Numbered from the stretch's first letter, positions 6,708 through 13,896 are shown. The stretch: 16,033 nucleotides of DNA from Rhodocyclaceae bacterium (GCA_013821865.1 PNJM01000025.1:1-16033); one strand, 5' to 3'. Program-made: numbers and translations. Notes: generated from the letters alone by a model not told the origin.

Positions 6708-7284
6708 GATGCAAGGCCTCCTGTCTTTCGGCCTTCACGATGTCGTAGGCCTCGCGCGCGGCGGCGACATTGCCTTCCGCCACCTTGCCGGAGAATTTCT
6801 CGCGGATGGCGGCAAACACCGATTCCAGCCTGACTTGGCCGCACACTGCGGCAAGGCCGCCCAGCAGCGCGGCGTTGGGCACCGGCCGGCCGACGTGCTT
6901 GAGCGCCAGCTCGGTGGCCGGCACCGTGCACAGCAGGTCGGGATGAAAGCCCTTGACGAATTCGCCGATGCCCAGTTCGCCGAAGCTGCGGGTGGAGTTG
7001 ATGAGGATGAGGCCTTCCGTGGTGACGCCGCTGAAGAGGTCGACCTGGTGCAGCAGCGTCGTGTCCTGGATGATCAGTGCATCGGGTTGCATCACCGGCT
7101 CGCGCAGACGGATTTCGCGGTCGGAGATGCGGCAGAAGGCCATCACCGGCGCGCCCATGCGTTCCGAGCCGAAGCTGGGGAAAGCCTGGGAGTACTTGCC
7201 TTCGAGGAAGGCGGCGACGGACAGCATCTCGGCTGCCGAGACGACGCCTTGCCCGCCACGGCCGTGGATACGCACCTGGAACAT
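6700..7284 (-). CDS. 2-oxoacid:acceptor oxidoreductase, gamma subunit
   Basis: This 194-residue protein matches the PorG/PadE gamma family, the subunit thought to help bind CoA in four-subunit oxidoreductases. The family signature GRGGQG is at residues 8-13, followed by a segment with SFGSERMGAPV and then by typical NST and GxGEFVKG segments. I chose the ATG at 7284 because AAGGGG lies about 6 nt upstream and the protein then begins MFQVRIHGRGGQG, the normal family start. A TTG ten codons earlier (7314) falls inside the candidate promoter and is unlikely. It is the first gene of the operon, with alpha overlapping its stop codon. Confidence 0.88.
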   Translation of the reverse strand: MFQVRIHGRGGQGVVSAAEMLSVAAFLEGKYSQAFPSFGSERMGAPVMAFCRISDREIRLREPVMQPDALIIQDTTLLHQVDLFSGVTTEGLILINSTRSFGELGIGEFVKGFHPDLLCTVPATELALKHVGRPVPNAALLGGLAAVCGQVRLESVFAAIREKFSGKVAEGNVAAAREAYDIVKAERQEALHHA

Positions 7285-7313
7285 GTTGTGCCCCTTGCCC
7301 GGAAGATAAGGCA

Positions 7314-7343
7314 ATTATGGGTTGGGAAGCGGTGCCTCGGCAA
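7314..7343 (-). promoter_or_regulatory. Candidate promoter of the oxidoreductase operon
   Basis: On the minus strand TTGCCG (7338-7343) and CATAAT (7314-7319) are 18 nt apart, just upstream of the gamma gene, giving a leader of about 23 nt. Matches are 4 of 6 and 5 of 6. Read-through from the tRNA promoter is the alternative source of transcripts. Confidence 0.4.
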
Positions 7344-7378
7344 CTGCGGTGATCCGCAATTTGGCGCAGAAAATGGCA

Positions 7379-7410
7379 AAGGGGTTGGCCGCAAACGCAA
7401 CCAACCCCTT
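7379..7410 (-). terminator. Hairpin just downstream of tRNA-Lys, likely terminator
   Basis: AAGGGGTTGG (7379-7388) and CCAACCCCTT (7401-7410) are perfect 10-bp complementary arms around a 12-nt loop, starting 8 nt past the tRNA 3' end. On the minus strand the stem ends in TTT, with a further TTTT a few bases on, so the U-run is interrupted. It probably ends or helps process the tRNA transcript before the oxidoreductase operon. On the plus strand it is followed by TTGTTTT, so bidirectional action is possible. Confidence 0.55.
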
Positions 7411-7418
7411 GTTTTCGA

Positions 7419-7494
7419 TGGTAGGCCGTGCCAGATTCGAACTGGCGACCAACGGATTAAAAGTCCGCTGCTCTACCGGCTGAGCTAACGACCC
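7419..7494 (-). tRNA. tRNA-Lys(TTT)
   Basis: A 76-nt cloverleaf with an encoded CCA end. From 5' to 3' it has acceptor GGGTCGT, D stem GCTC/GAGC, anticodon stem GCGGA/TCCGT with loop CTTTTAA (anticodon TTT at 7459-7461), variable loop TGGTC, T stem GCCAG/CTGGC with TTCGAAT loop, acceptor ACGGCCT, discriminator A, then CCA. Two acceptor pairs are wobbles: G1-U72 and U4-G69. The usual bacterial tRNA-Lys ends ACGACCC and has Watson-Crick pairs there. Confidence 0.95.
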
Positions 7495-7508
7495 AAAAAG
7501 AGCCGCGC

Positions 7509-7537
7509 ATTATAGATGCCGGGCGAGGCAGTGTCAA
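7509..7537 (-). promoter_or_regulatory. Consensus sigma-70 promoter of tRNA-Lys
   Basis: The minus strand shows TTGACA (7532-7537), a 17-nt spacer and TATAAT (7509-7514), a perfect consensus match in both boxes and in spacing. The following GCGCGGC discriminator is GC-rich, as in stringently controlled stable-RNA promoters. The -10 box lies 14 nt before the mature tRNA 5' end. Confidence 0.9.
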
Positions 7538-7552
7538 ACTACCACTGGCCGA

Positions 7553-8662
7553 TTACGCCTCGCGCATCATCTTCCAGTACTGGTATTTCATCGTTGCGGC
7601 GGCCCCGGCGACGATGGCGACGAAGGTCAGGATGGAACCGAGCGCCAGGGTCGAGACGCCGGTGATCGCCTGGCCGATGGTGCAGCCCATCGACAGCACG
7701 CCGCCGATGCCCATCAGCACCGCGCCGCAGGCGTGGCTGGCGAAATCGCCGAATGAGGAAAACCATTCTATGCGGAAGCTGCCGCTGAGGGCGGCCCAGA
7801 GGAACGAGCCGACGATGACGCCGGCGAGCGCCATGATGCCGAAGTTCACGTTGGCCAGTCTGGCCGGGTCCATGAGGTAGCGCACCGAGTCGCCCATCGG
7901 GCTGATGAAGGTGAACGACTGCACCTCGACCCGGCTGGGCACGGCATCTGCCATTTCCGCCCACTCCTTCCAGGCGCTGCCCATCGCGCCGCCGGTGATG
8001 TACCAGCCGGCGACCACCGCCAGGCCGATGACGATGCCGGCCAGGATGTTGTCGAAGTTGCCGCGGAAATCGCCGGATGAGAAGGCGAAGCCGAGAAGCC
8101 CGAGGCCGAACACCCCCGCTGCGGCGAGTTGCGCGGTCTTGCCGCCGCCGACCAGGTCGCCCAGCGACTGGCTCTGGAAGCCGGCCTTGGCCAGGTCCAC
8201 CGTCGTGGCGGCGATCCAGGCGTTGAAAACTTTCTCGTAGAACTCGGTCCACAGCATGAGATAGGCGAACGCCGCCGCGATGACGAGGACCACCAGCGAC
8301 TTGACGTTGCCGCCGCCGATGCGCACGAGGGTCTTGTTGCCGCAGCCGGACGCGAAGGTCATGCCAATGCCGAACAGGAGTCCGCCGAGGATGTAGCGCA
8401 GCCAGGCGAAATTGGCCGTGCGATAGGGGGGGAAGGTGTTGTTGCCGATAGTGGCGGCACCAGCCATGTCGAGCACGGCGACGCCGATTATCGCCACGGC
8501 CACGGCGAGCAGCCAGGCACGCAGCCGTCCGGTGTCGCCCATGTTGACCCAGTCGGACACGGCACCCATGGTGCAGAAGTTGGTCTTGTTGGCCACCGCG
8601 CCCATGATGACGGCGACGACGAAGACCGACAGGAGCACCTGATTGTGAATCGTGAATTCCAT
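7553..8662 (-). CDS. YeeE/YedE-family (TsuA-like) sulfur-compound transporter
   Basis: This 369-residue polytopic inner-membrane protein belongs to the YeeE/YedE family. Studied members (TsuA) import thiosulfate by relaying it past conserved cysteines. The two internal halves each carry the family pattern: Cys30 in NKTNFCTMGA and Cys107 in ASGCGNKTL in the first half, Cys312 in SHACGA and Cys327 in MGCTIGQ in the second. Hydrophobic stretches include about residues 8-25, 48-66, 88-104, 122-138, 180-194, 205-222, 273-292, 311-330 and 338-357. The ATG at 8662 has a strong GGAGGAGAAGGA ribosome binding site. It lies 135 nt downstream of queC on the same strand, and no terminator was seen before the tRNA. 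Thiosulfate is the best-supported substrate by family, but other sulfur species are possible. Confidence 0.85.
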   Translation of the reverse strand: MEFTIHNQVLLSVFVVAVIMGAVANKTNFCTMGAVSDWVNMGDTGRLRAWLLAVAVAIIGVAVLDMAGAATIGNNTFPPYRTANFAWLRYILGGLLFGIGMTFASGCGNKTLVRIGGGNVKSLVVLVIAAAFAYLMLWTEFYEKVFNAWIAATTVDLAKAGFQSQSLGDLVGGGKTAQLAAAGVFGLGLLGFAFSSGDFRGNFDNILAGIVIGLAVVAGWYITGGAMGSAWKEWAEMADAVPSRVEVQSFTFISPMGDSVRYLMDPARLANVNFGIMALAGVIVGSFLWAALSGSFRIEWFSSFGDFASHACGAVLMGIGGVLSMGCTIGQAITGVSTLALGSILTFVAIVAGAAATMKYQYWKMMREA

Positions 8663-8718
8663 TCCTTCTCCTCCGGAGGCTGCGCACCTTTGTGTGGGAT
8701 GTATCGGCGCAAGCTCCG

Positions 8719-8732
8719 GATTCTAAAGAATC
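8719..8732. repeat. Short dyad between queC and the YeeE/YedE gene
   Basis: GATTCT and AGAATC are perfect arms around AA, 57 nt upstream of the transporter start. It could be a regulator site, since the 135-nt gap should hold a promoter. No good -35/-10 pair was identified next to it. Low confidence. Confidence 0.25.
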
Positions 8733-8797
8733 GGCCGGTACTGTGGATTAGTCTTGTTTTGTTCCGTATAACCGGAGTAAATGTGAGTACCAAGGCG

Positions 8798-9481
8798 TCA
8801 GGCGTAGCGCGTCGGATCGGGCAGGCCGGCCGCTGCGAAGCCGGCGCGGCGCAGCCGGCAGGAGTCGCACAGGCCGCAGGCGCGCCCGTCCGCGTCGGCC
8901 CGGTAACAGGAAACCGTGAGGCCGTAATCGACGCCCAGCGCAGTGCCGCGACGGATGATGTCGGCCTTGGAGAGGCGGATGAGCGGCGCATGGATGTTCA
9001 GGCGGGCACCTTCGACGGCGGCCTTGGTGGCCAGGTTGGCCATGGCCTCGAAGGCGGCGATGTATTCCGGCCGGCAGTCGGGGTAGCCGGAGTAGTCGAC
9101 GGCATTCACGCCGACGAAGATGTCGTTGGCGCCGAGCACCTCGGCCCAGGCCAGCGCCAGCGAGAGCATGACGGTGTTGCGCGCCGGGACGTAGGTGAGC
9201 GGGATGCCCGGTTGCACGCCATCGGTGGGCACGGCGAGCGAAATGTCGGTCAGCGCCGAGCCGCCGAACTGGGCGAGATCGATGTCGACGACGCGGCGCT
9301 CGCGCACACCCAGCGCCGCCGCCACCTGCGCCGCGGCGGCCAGCTCGGCCTGGTGGCGCTGGCCGTAGGCGACCGACAGGGCGTAGCAGACGCAGCCTTC
9401 GCTGCGGGCGATGGCCAGCGTGGTGGCGGAATCGAGGCCGCCGGAGAGAAGGACCACTGCGCGTTTTTCGTTCATTGTCAT
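8798..9481 (-). CDS. queC: 7-cyano-7-deazaguanine synthase QueC
   Basis: QueC converts 7-carboxy-7-deazaguanine to preQ0 with ATP and ammonia, in the route to queuosine in tRNA. The 227-residue protein has the PP-loop ATP-binding motif SGGLDS at 13-18 and the central [15 protein letters not shown] block typical of QueC. The four zinc-binding cysteines are at 192, 202, 205 and 208 ([17 protein letters not shown]). Length is normal for the family. Two in-frame ATGs (9481 and 9475) are equally plausible, as neither has a clear ribosome binding site. It is divergent from the ThiS-like gene with about 56 nt between start codons. queE, which makes its substrate, lies just beyond that gene. Confidence 0.95.
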   Translation of the reverse strand: MTMNEKRAVVLLSGGLDSATTLAIARSEGCVCYALSVAYGQRHQAELAAAAQVAAALGVRERRVVDIDLAQFGGSALTDISLAVPTDGVQPGIPLTYVPARNTVMLSLALAWAEVLGANDIFVGVNAVDYSGYPDCRPEYIAAFEAMANLATKAAVEGARLNIHAPLIRLSKADIIRRGTALGVDYGLTVSCYRADADGRACGLCDSCRLRRAGFAAAGLPDPTRYA

Positions 9482-9537
9482 CGGGCTTGATTCGGGTCAA
9501 TTATGCCTGCGGCCTTGCCCAATACCATTCTGCAACC

Positions 9538-9843
9538 ATGATCGAGGTCGAAGTCCATCTCTTCAACAGCCTGACCCGCTATGTCGCGAAATGCGACCAG
9601 AGGAAGTCCCCGTGGGACGAGCCGCTGCGGCTTTCCCTGCCGGCGGGGACTCCTCCGGCCGAGGTGGCGCGCCGGCTGGGCATCCCCGAGCGGGAAATCT
9701 ACGTCGCCTGGCACAACGGCCGCAACATCATGACTACGTTCGGCGGCAGTTTCGAGGAGGGCGTGGTGCTGACCGATGGCGACCGGCTGGCCTTGTCCGG
9801 GCCGGTGCCGTTCAGCCGCGCTTACGGCGCGCCGGTGTGCTGA
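9538..9843 (+). CDS. MoaD/ThiS-like ubiquitin-fold protein lacking the C-terminal Gly-Gly
   Basis: This 101-residue protein looks like a MoaD/ThiS-family beta-grasp protein: a first strand VEVHLFNSL, LSLPAGTPPAEVARRLGIP for the helix region, then VAWHNGRN and LTDGDRLALSGPV for the last strands. Sulfur carriers of this family normally end in Gly-Gly, the site of thiocarboxylation. This one ends YGAPVC, and its only Gly-Gly is internal at 69-70. It may therefore be a scaffold, a specialised subunit, or a carrier using an unusual end. Related proteins occur beside tungsten/molybdenum enzymes, but none is in this window. The ATG at 9538 gives a family-like start; an upstream ATG at 9475 would overlap queC. 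It is the only plus-strand gene of the right half, and its stop directly abuts that of queE. Confidence 0.75.
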   Translation: MIEVEVHLFNSLTRYVAKCDQRKSPWDEPLRLSLPAGTPPAEVARRLGIPEREIYVAWHNGRNIMTTFGGSFEEGVVLTDGDRLALSGPVPFSRAYGAPVC

Positions 9844-10500
9844 TTACCGGCCGCGCTCGGTTCCCCAAATCACCTTGTGCAGTTGCACCTGCATGCGCAC
9901 CGGCAGGCGGTCGCGCAGGATCCACTCCGCCAGCCGGCGCGGCTCCAGCGCCCCCTGCACCGGCGACATCAGCACCGGGCAGATCGCGTCGAGCTTGCGC
10001 TCACCCAGCACCTCGCGCGCCCACTCGTAGTCGCGCCCGCTCGCCAGCACCAGCTTGATTTCATCCCGCGGCGTGAGGTGGGCGAGGTTCTCCCAGCGGT
10101 TCTTGTCCACCTCGCCGGAATCCGGCGCCTTGAGGTCCATGATTCTCGACACGCGCGGGTCCACCGGCGAAATATCGAGCGCTCCGCTCGTCTCCAGCGA
10201 CACCGAATAGCCGGCATCGGCGAGCGCCGCCAGCAGCGGCAGGCAGTTTTTCTGCGCCAGCGGCTCGCCGCCGGTGACGCAGACGGTGCGCGTGCCGTGC
10301 CTTGCCACTTCGTCCAGCACCTGCGCGACCGTCATGTTCTCGCCGCCGGTGAAGGCGTAGTCGGTGTCGCACCAGGCGCAGCGCAGCGGGCAGCCGGTGA
10401 GCCGCACGAACACCGTGGGCAGGCCGGCGCGGGTGCTCTCGCCCTGGAGGGAGCAGAAGATTTCCGTGATGCGCAGCTTGGCGGAAAGATCGGCAGCCAT
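9844..10500 (-). CDS. queE: 7-carboxy-7-deazaguanine synthase QueE
   Basis: QueE is the radical SAM enzyme that contracts 6-carboxytetrahydropterin to 7-carboxy-7-deazaguanine, the substrate of QueC. The 218-residue protein shows the SLQGE substrate loop at 17-21, the cluster motif CPLRCAWC (Cys37, 41, 44) and VTGGEP at 75-80 for SAM binding. The ATG at 10500 follows a GGGGG ribosome binding site, and a 7-bp hairpin separates it from cpoB 28 nt upstream. In many betaproteobacteria queE directly follows cpoB, so it is likely co-transcribed with the Tol-Pal genes. Its stop codon touches the stop of the convergent ThiS-like gene. Confidence 0.95.
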   Translation of the reverse strand: MAADLSAKLRITEIFCSLQGESTRAGLPTVFVRLTGCPLRCAWCDTDYAFTGGENMTVAQVLDEVARHGTRTVCVTGGEPLAQKNCLPLLAALADAGYSVSLETSGALDISPVDPRVSRIMDLKAPDSGEVDKNRWENLAHLTPRDEIKLVLASGRDYEWAREVLGERKLDAICPVLMSPVQGALEPRRLAEWILRDRLPVRMQVQLHKVIWGTERGR

Positions 10501-10510
10501 CGGCACCCCC

Positions 10511-10528
10511 GTCGGCCTGAGGGCCGAC
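10511..10528. repeat. Small hairpin between cpoB and queE
   Basis: GTCGGCC and GGCCGAC are perfect 7-bp arms around TGAG, placed exactly between the cpoB stop and the queE ribosome binding site. No T-run follows, so it is not an intrinsic terminator. It might modulate queE translation or message stability. Confidence 0.35.
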
Positions 10529-11278
10529 CTACTTTTTCTTTTTGGCGGCCGCCGGCGGAGCGAGCCGCTGCCTGGCGACTTGCGCCGCGGCACTGGTCGG
10601 ATACCTGGCCGCGAGCGTTTCCAGCGTCTTGCGGGCGCCCTTGGCGTCGCCGCTTTCCTGCTGGCAGTTGGCCTGGCCGAGCAGCGCATCGGGTGCCTTC
10701 GGATCGTCGGGCCAGGTTGCCGCGACCTTGCCGAACAGTTCGATCGCCTTCTTGTACTCGCCGATCTGGTAATGGGCGCTGCCGGCCCAGTAGTGCGCCG
10801 AGGGTGCGAACGGGCTGGATGGATAGGCCTTCGTGAAGTTGAGGAAGGCGGCGACGGCGTCCTTGTGCTTGCCCGCCTTGAAGAGATTGAGGGCGGCCTC
10901 GTAGTCGCGCGTTTCCGCCGCGGGGTCGACCGCCGGCAGGGCCGAGGCGGGCTTCGCCTCGCCGCCGGCCTGAGGCTCCAGCTTGCGCAGGCGGTTGTCG
11001 AGATCAACGTAGAAATCCTTCTGCCGCTTCTGCGTTGCCTCGATTTCGTGGGTCAGCACCTCGATCTGCCCGCGCAGCCTGGCCATCTCGGCCTTGAGCG
11101 CCTCGATCTGGTTGGCCAGCTCGATCTGTCCGCGCGTGGCCGCTTCCAGCTTTTCCAGCTTGCCGTTGAATTCGACGCGCAATTCGTCGACGCGCTTGCG
11201 CGCCTCTTCGTCGTCGAACAGGCCGGCCTGCGCCGGCAGGGTGACGGCCAGCAGCAGAACGGGCAGAAGACGCCTCAT
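10529..11278 (-). CDS. cpoB: Cell division coordinator CpoB (YbgF)
   Basis: CpoB is a periplasmic TolA-binding protein that links outer-membrane constriction to peptidoglycan synthesis. The 249-residue protein has a signal peptide (about 1-18, ending PAQA). An alpha-helical coiled-coil region of Glu, Lys, Leu and Arg follows to about residue 100, then a short Pro/Ala linker. Three TPR-like repeats with A-x-Y-W-A-G and Y-P-x-S/T signatures run from about 124 to 235. The tail ends in four lysines. The start codon is 3 nt after the pal stop, the usual operon order. Confidence 0.93.
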   Translation of the reverse strand: MRRLLPVLLLAVTLPAQAGLFDDEEARKRVDELRVEFNGKLEKLEAATRGQIELANQIEALKAEMARLRGQIEVLTHEIEATQKRQKDFYVDLDNRLRKLEPQAGGEAKPASALPAVDPAAETRDYEAALNLFKAGKHKDAVAAFLNFTKAYPSSPFAPSAHYWAGSAHYQIGEYKKAIELFGKVAATWPDDPKAPDALLGQANCQQESGDAKGARKTLETLAARYPTSAAAQVARQRLAPPAAAKKKK

Positions 11279-11281
11279 GCC

Positions 11282-11809
11282 TTAAAACTCGCCCGAGTAG
11301 AGCATGTCGTCGCGGCGGTTCTCGGCCCAGGCGGCTTCGTCATGTCCGGGGTTCTTCGGCTTCTCCTCGCCCAGGCTGACCGCCTCGACCTGGTCTTCCC
11401 TGGCGCCCAGCAGCATCAGCATCTTCTTGAGCGCCTCGGCGCGCTTCTGTCCCAGCGCCAGGTTGTACTCGCGGCTGCCGCGCTCGTCGGCGTTGCCCTG
11501 GATCAGCATCTTCACCTTCGGGTTGGCAACGAGGAACTTCCCGTGCGCCTCGACCTGCGGCTTGAACTCGTCCTTGATGACGAAGCTGTCGTAATCGAAG
11601 TACACGCTGCGCTGGGCGAGCACGCCCTTCTTCACCGCTTCGAGGGCGGTCCCGCCGGCATCGCCGGCCGTCACGGGCTTCACCTCGGCGCCGCCGACGG
11701 CTTTCGGCGTGCGATCCTCCACGCCGGCGCCACCCTGCTCGGGGCCGGATTGTGTCGCGCAACCGGCGAGCAGCGCCACACCCAACAAGGCAATCAGTTC
11801 CTTACGCAT
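11282..11809 (-). CDS. pal: Peptidoglycan-associated lipoprotein Pal
   Basis: Pal anchors the outer membrane to peptidoglycan and binds TolB. The 175-residue precursor has a lipoprotein signal with the lipobox LLAGC (acylated Cys17). An acidic, Gly/Ala-rich linker follows, then an OmpA-like peptidoglycan-binding domain from about 65, containing YFDYDSF and GNADERGSREYNLALGQKRA. I chose the ATG at 11809 because GGAGAG lies a few nt upstream and the signal peptide follows directly; an ORF extension further upstream is not needed. It sits 26 nt after tolB and 3 nt before cpoB. Confidence 0.96.
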   Translation of the reverse strand: MRKELIALLGVALLAGCATQSGPEQGGAGVEDRTPKAVGGAEVKPVTAGDAGGTALEAVKKGVLAQRSVYFDYDSFVIKDEFKPQVEAHGKFLVANPKVKMLIQGNADERGSREYNLALGQKRAEALKKMLMLLGAREDQVEAVSLGEEKPKNPGHDEAAWAENRRDDMLYSGEF

Positions 11810-11835
11810 AGCATCTCTCCACGATGTTGATTGAA

Positions 11836-13113
11836 TCAGTTTTTGAGGAAGGGTCCCCACGCCGGCTCGCGCACGTCGCCCGCCTGCACCGAAAGCTTCT
11901 GCTTCACGCGGCCGTCGCTGGAGACGGCCGCCAGCACGCCGCGCCCGCCGATCTCGGAAGCGTAAAGAATCATGCGGCCGTTGGGGGCGAAGCTGGGAGA
12001 CTCGTCCTTGTCCGAGTCGGTGAGGATCTGGTTCTGCCGGGTGGCGAGGTCCATCAGCGTGAGCTGGAAGCGTCCGCCGTTGCGCGACACGTAGGCCATG
12101 CTCTTGCCGTCGGGCGACAGGCGTGGCGTGACGTTGTACGTTCCCTCGAAGGTGACGCGCTGGGCATCGCCGCCGGAGGCGGAAATGCGATAGACCTGCG
12201 GGCTGCCGCCGCGATCCGAGGTGAAGTGGATGAACTGGCCGTCGGGAGAGAAGAACGGCTCGGTGTCGATGCCGGAAGACGAGGCCAGGCGCACGACGCC
12301 GCTGCCGTCGGCATTGACGCTGTAGAGCTGCGAGCCGCCGTCCTTGGTCAGCACCACCGCGAGCTTCCTGCCGTCGGGCGACCAGGCCGGCGCCGAGTTG
12401 GAGCCCTTGAAGTTGGCGACGACGTGGCGCTGCCCCGTGGTGAGCGAATGCACGTATACCACCGGCTTCTTCGACTCGAAGGAAACGTAGGCCAGGCGCG
12501 CGCCGTCGGGTGACCAGGAGGGCGAAATGATCGGTTCGCGCGAGGCCAGCGCCGTCTGGGCGTTCATGCCGTCGGCGTCGGCAACCTGCAGCTCGTAGCG
12601 GCCGGCACTCTTCACCACGTAGGCGATGCGGGTGGAAAAGATGCCCGGTTCGCCCGTCAGCTTTTCATAGACGAAATCGGCGATGCGGTGGCCGGTGGTG
12701 CGCGCCTGTTGCGGCGCCATCACATAGGCCATGCCGCCCAGCGCGACCTGCTTCTGCACATCGTGGAGGCGGAAGCGCACCTCATAGCGGCCGCCGCCGG
12801 TCGCCGCGACGCTGCCAGCCACCAGCGCGTCGGCGCCGCGCGCCTTCCAGTCGCCGAAGTTGACCGCGGCGGTCTCGGCCAGCGGGGCGCCCGCTTCAAC
12901 GAGCCTGAACAGCCCGCTGCGCTCCAGGTCGCCGCGCACCACCGAGCCGATCGCCTTGGCGATGGCCGGCTCGCCGGCGAAATCGGCGATGGCGACGGGG
13001 ATGCGGTTGGCACCGGCGCCGGTGATCTCGATGGTGAGCTGCGCGCGGGCGGCGAAGGACAGCGCAAACAGAAGGATGGCAAGGGTGACGCGGAAGGCTG
13101 CGTGCATCGTCAT
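11836..13113 (-). CDS. tolB: Tol-Pal system periplasmic protein TolB
   Basis: TolB is the periplasmic beta-propeller that shuttles between Pal and TolA. The 425-residue precursor has a signal peptide (about 1-24, ending ARA), an N-terminal alpha/beta domain to about 165 and a six-bladed propeller. The propeller is marked by repeated WSPDG, FSPDG, LSPDG and FAPNG turns. Length is normal. Two in-frame ATGs (13113 and 13107) both fit, since the ribosome binding site is weak. The 33-nt gap from tolA contains TATAAT on the minus strand (13134-13139) without a good -35, so a weak internal promoter is possible. Confidence 0.96.
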   Translation of the reverse strand: MTMHAAFRVTLAILLFALSFAARAQLTIEITGAGANRIPVAIADFAGEPAIAKAIGSVVRGDLERSGLFRLVEAGAPLAETAAVNFGDWKARGADALVAGSVAATGGGRYEVRFRLHDVQKQVALGGMAYVMAPQQARTTGHRIADFVYEKLTGEPGIFSTRIAYVVKSAGRYELQVADADGMNAQTALASREPIISPSWSPDGARLAYVSFESKKPVVYVHSLTTGQRHVVANFKGSNSAPAWSPDGRKLAVVLTKDGGSQLYSVNADGSGVVRLASSSGIDTEPFFSPDGQFIHFTSDRGGSPQVYRISASGGDAQRVTFEGTYNVTPRLSPDGKSMAYVSRNGGRFQLTLMDLATRQNQILTDSDKDESPSFAPNGRMILYASEIGGRGVLAAVSSDGRVKQKLSVQAGDVREPAWGPFLKN

Positions 13114-13146
13114 GGCGCAGGGTGAAAAATCGAATTATACATTCCG

Positions 13147-13896
13147 CTACTCCTCCAGCGGGCGGAACTTCAGCTCCAGGCCGCGGCTGAAAAGATCGCC
13201 CTGCCCGGGCTTGGGCAGCGGGCTCGATTTGAGGATGGCGCGCTCGACCGCCGCATCGTAGGCCGCATGGCCGCTGGATTTCTTCAGCTTCACGCTGAGG
13301 ATCTCGCCGCTCGGCAGCTGCACGACATCGAAAATCGCCTCCGGATTGCCCTGGATGTCGGGCGGCAGGACGATGTTGCCCTTGATCTTGCCGCGTATTT
13401 TTCCGATGTAGTCGGCGGCCGCCTTGCTGCGGGCGGAGGCGGCCTGCGCCGCCTTCATCTGCGCCAGATCCTGGTCGGCCTTGCGAGCCGCGAGCGCCTG
13501 CTGCTCGCGCTTCATCGCGTCGTCGATCAGTTTTCTCGTCGCCTTGTCCGGCTCGGGCCCGGGTTCCGCCTTCGGCTGCGGCCTGGGTTTTTCCTTGCTC
13601 TTCAGCGCGATGTCCGGCTTGGCCGGCTGCGGCGCCGGTTTGGGCTCCGGTTTCGGCTCGATTTTCGGCTGTGGCTGCGGCGCGGGCTGCGGCGCCGGCG
13701 GCTGCTCGGCAACGGGCTGGGCGGGTGCCGGCGCGGGTGCGGCGCGGTAGAGCTCCACCTCCACCGCCTCGGGCGCGCGCGTCTGCCAGCGGATGCCGTA
13801 GACCAGCAGCGTGATCAGCAGGGCATGCACGAAGACGGCCAGGGCGGCGGACGCCCACTTGCCCGGATCCTCGCGCTGTTCCAATGCAAGATTCAT
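13147..13896 (-). CDS. tolA: Tol-Pal system protein TolA
   Basis: TolA spans the periplasm from the inner membrane and contacts TolB, Pal and CpoB. The 249-residue protein has a single membrane anchor at about 15-36. The middle is strongly Pro/Ala/Lys/Gln-rich (about 53-118), then there is a charged helical stretch to about 160. A TonB/TolA-like C-terminal domain follows, with the IRGKIKGNI and SSGHAAYDAAVERAI signatures. It is short against E. coli TolA (about 420 residues), because the long alanine-rich helix is largely replaced by the proline-rich linker. The start overlaps the tolR stop by 4 nt (ATGA). Confidence 0.92.
   Translation of the reverse strand: MNLALEQREDPGKWASAALAVFVHALLITLLVYGIRWQTRAPEAVEVELYRAAPAPAPAQPVAEQPPAPQPAPQPQPKIEPKPEPKPAPQPAKPDIALKSKEKPRPQPKAEPGPEPDKATRKLIDDAMKREQQALAARKADQDLAQMKAAQAASARSKAAADYIGKIRGKIKGNIVLPPDIQGNPEAIFDVVQLPSGEILSVKLKKSSGHAAYDAAVERAILKSSPLPKPGQGDLFSRGLELKFRPLEE

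Noticed and set aside
3062..6833. Several long plus-strand open frames opposite the oxidoreductase operon
   Set aside because: These have shadow composition (His/Arg/Gly/Ala-rich) with no recognisable domains, while the minus-strand frames match known subunits with proper starts and overlaps.
7285..7314. TTG start ten codons upstream for the gamma subunit
   Set aside because: The family N-terminus and the ribosome binding site both fit the ATG at 7284, and the upstream codon lies within the likely promoter.
11810..11860. Longer form of Pal starting at 11860
   Set aside because: It would put 17 residues in front of a complete lipoprotein signal peptide and overlap tolB, whereas the ATG at 11809 has a ribosome binding site.
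13134..13139. TATAAT upstream of tolB as a full promoter
   Set aside because: No acceptable -35 at 16-18 nt spacing was found and there is no proper extended -10, so it is only mentioned within the tolB entry.
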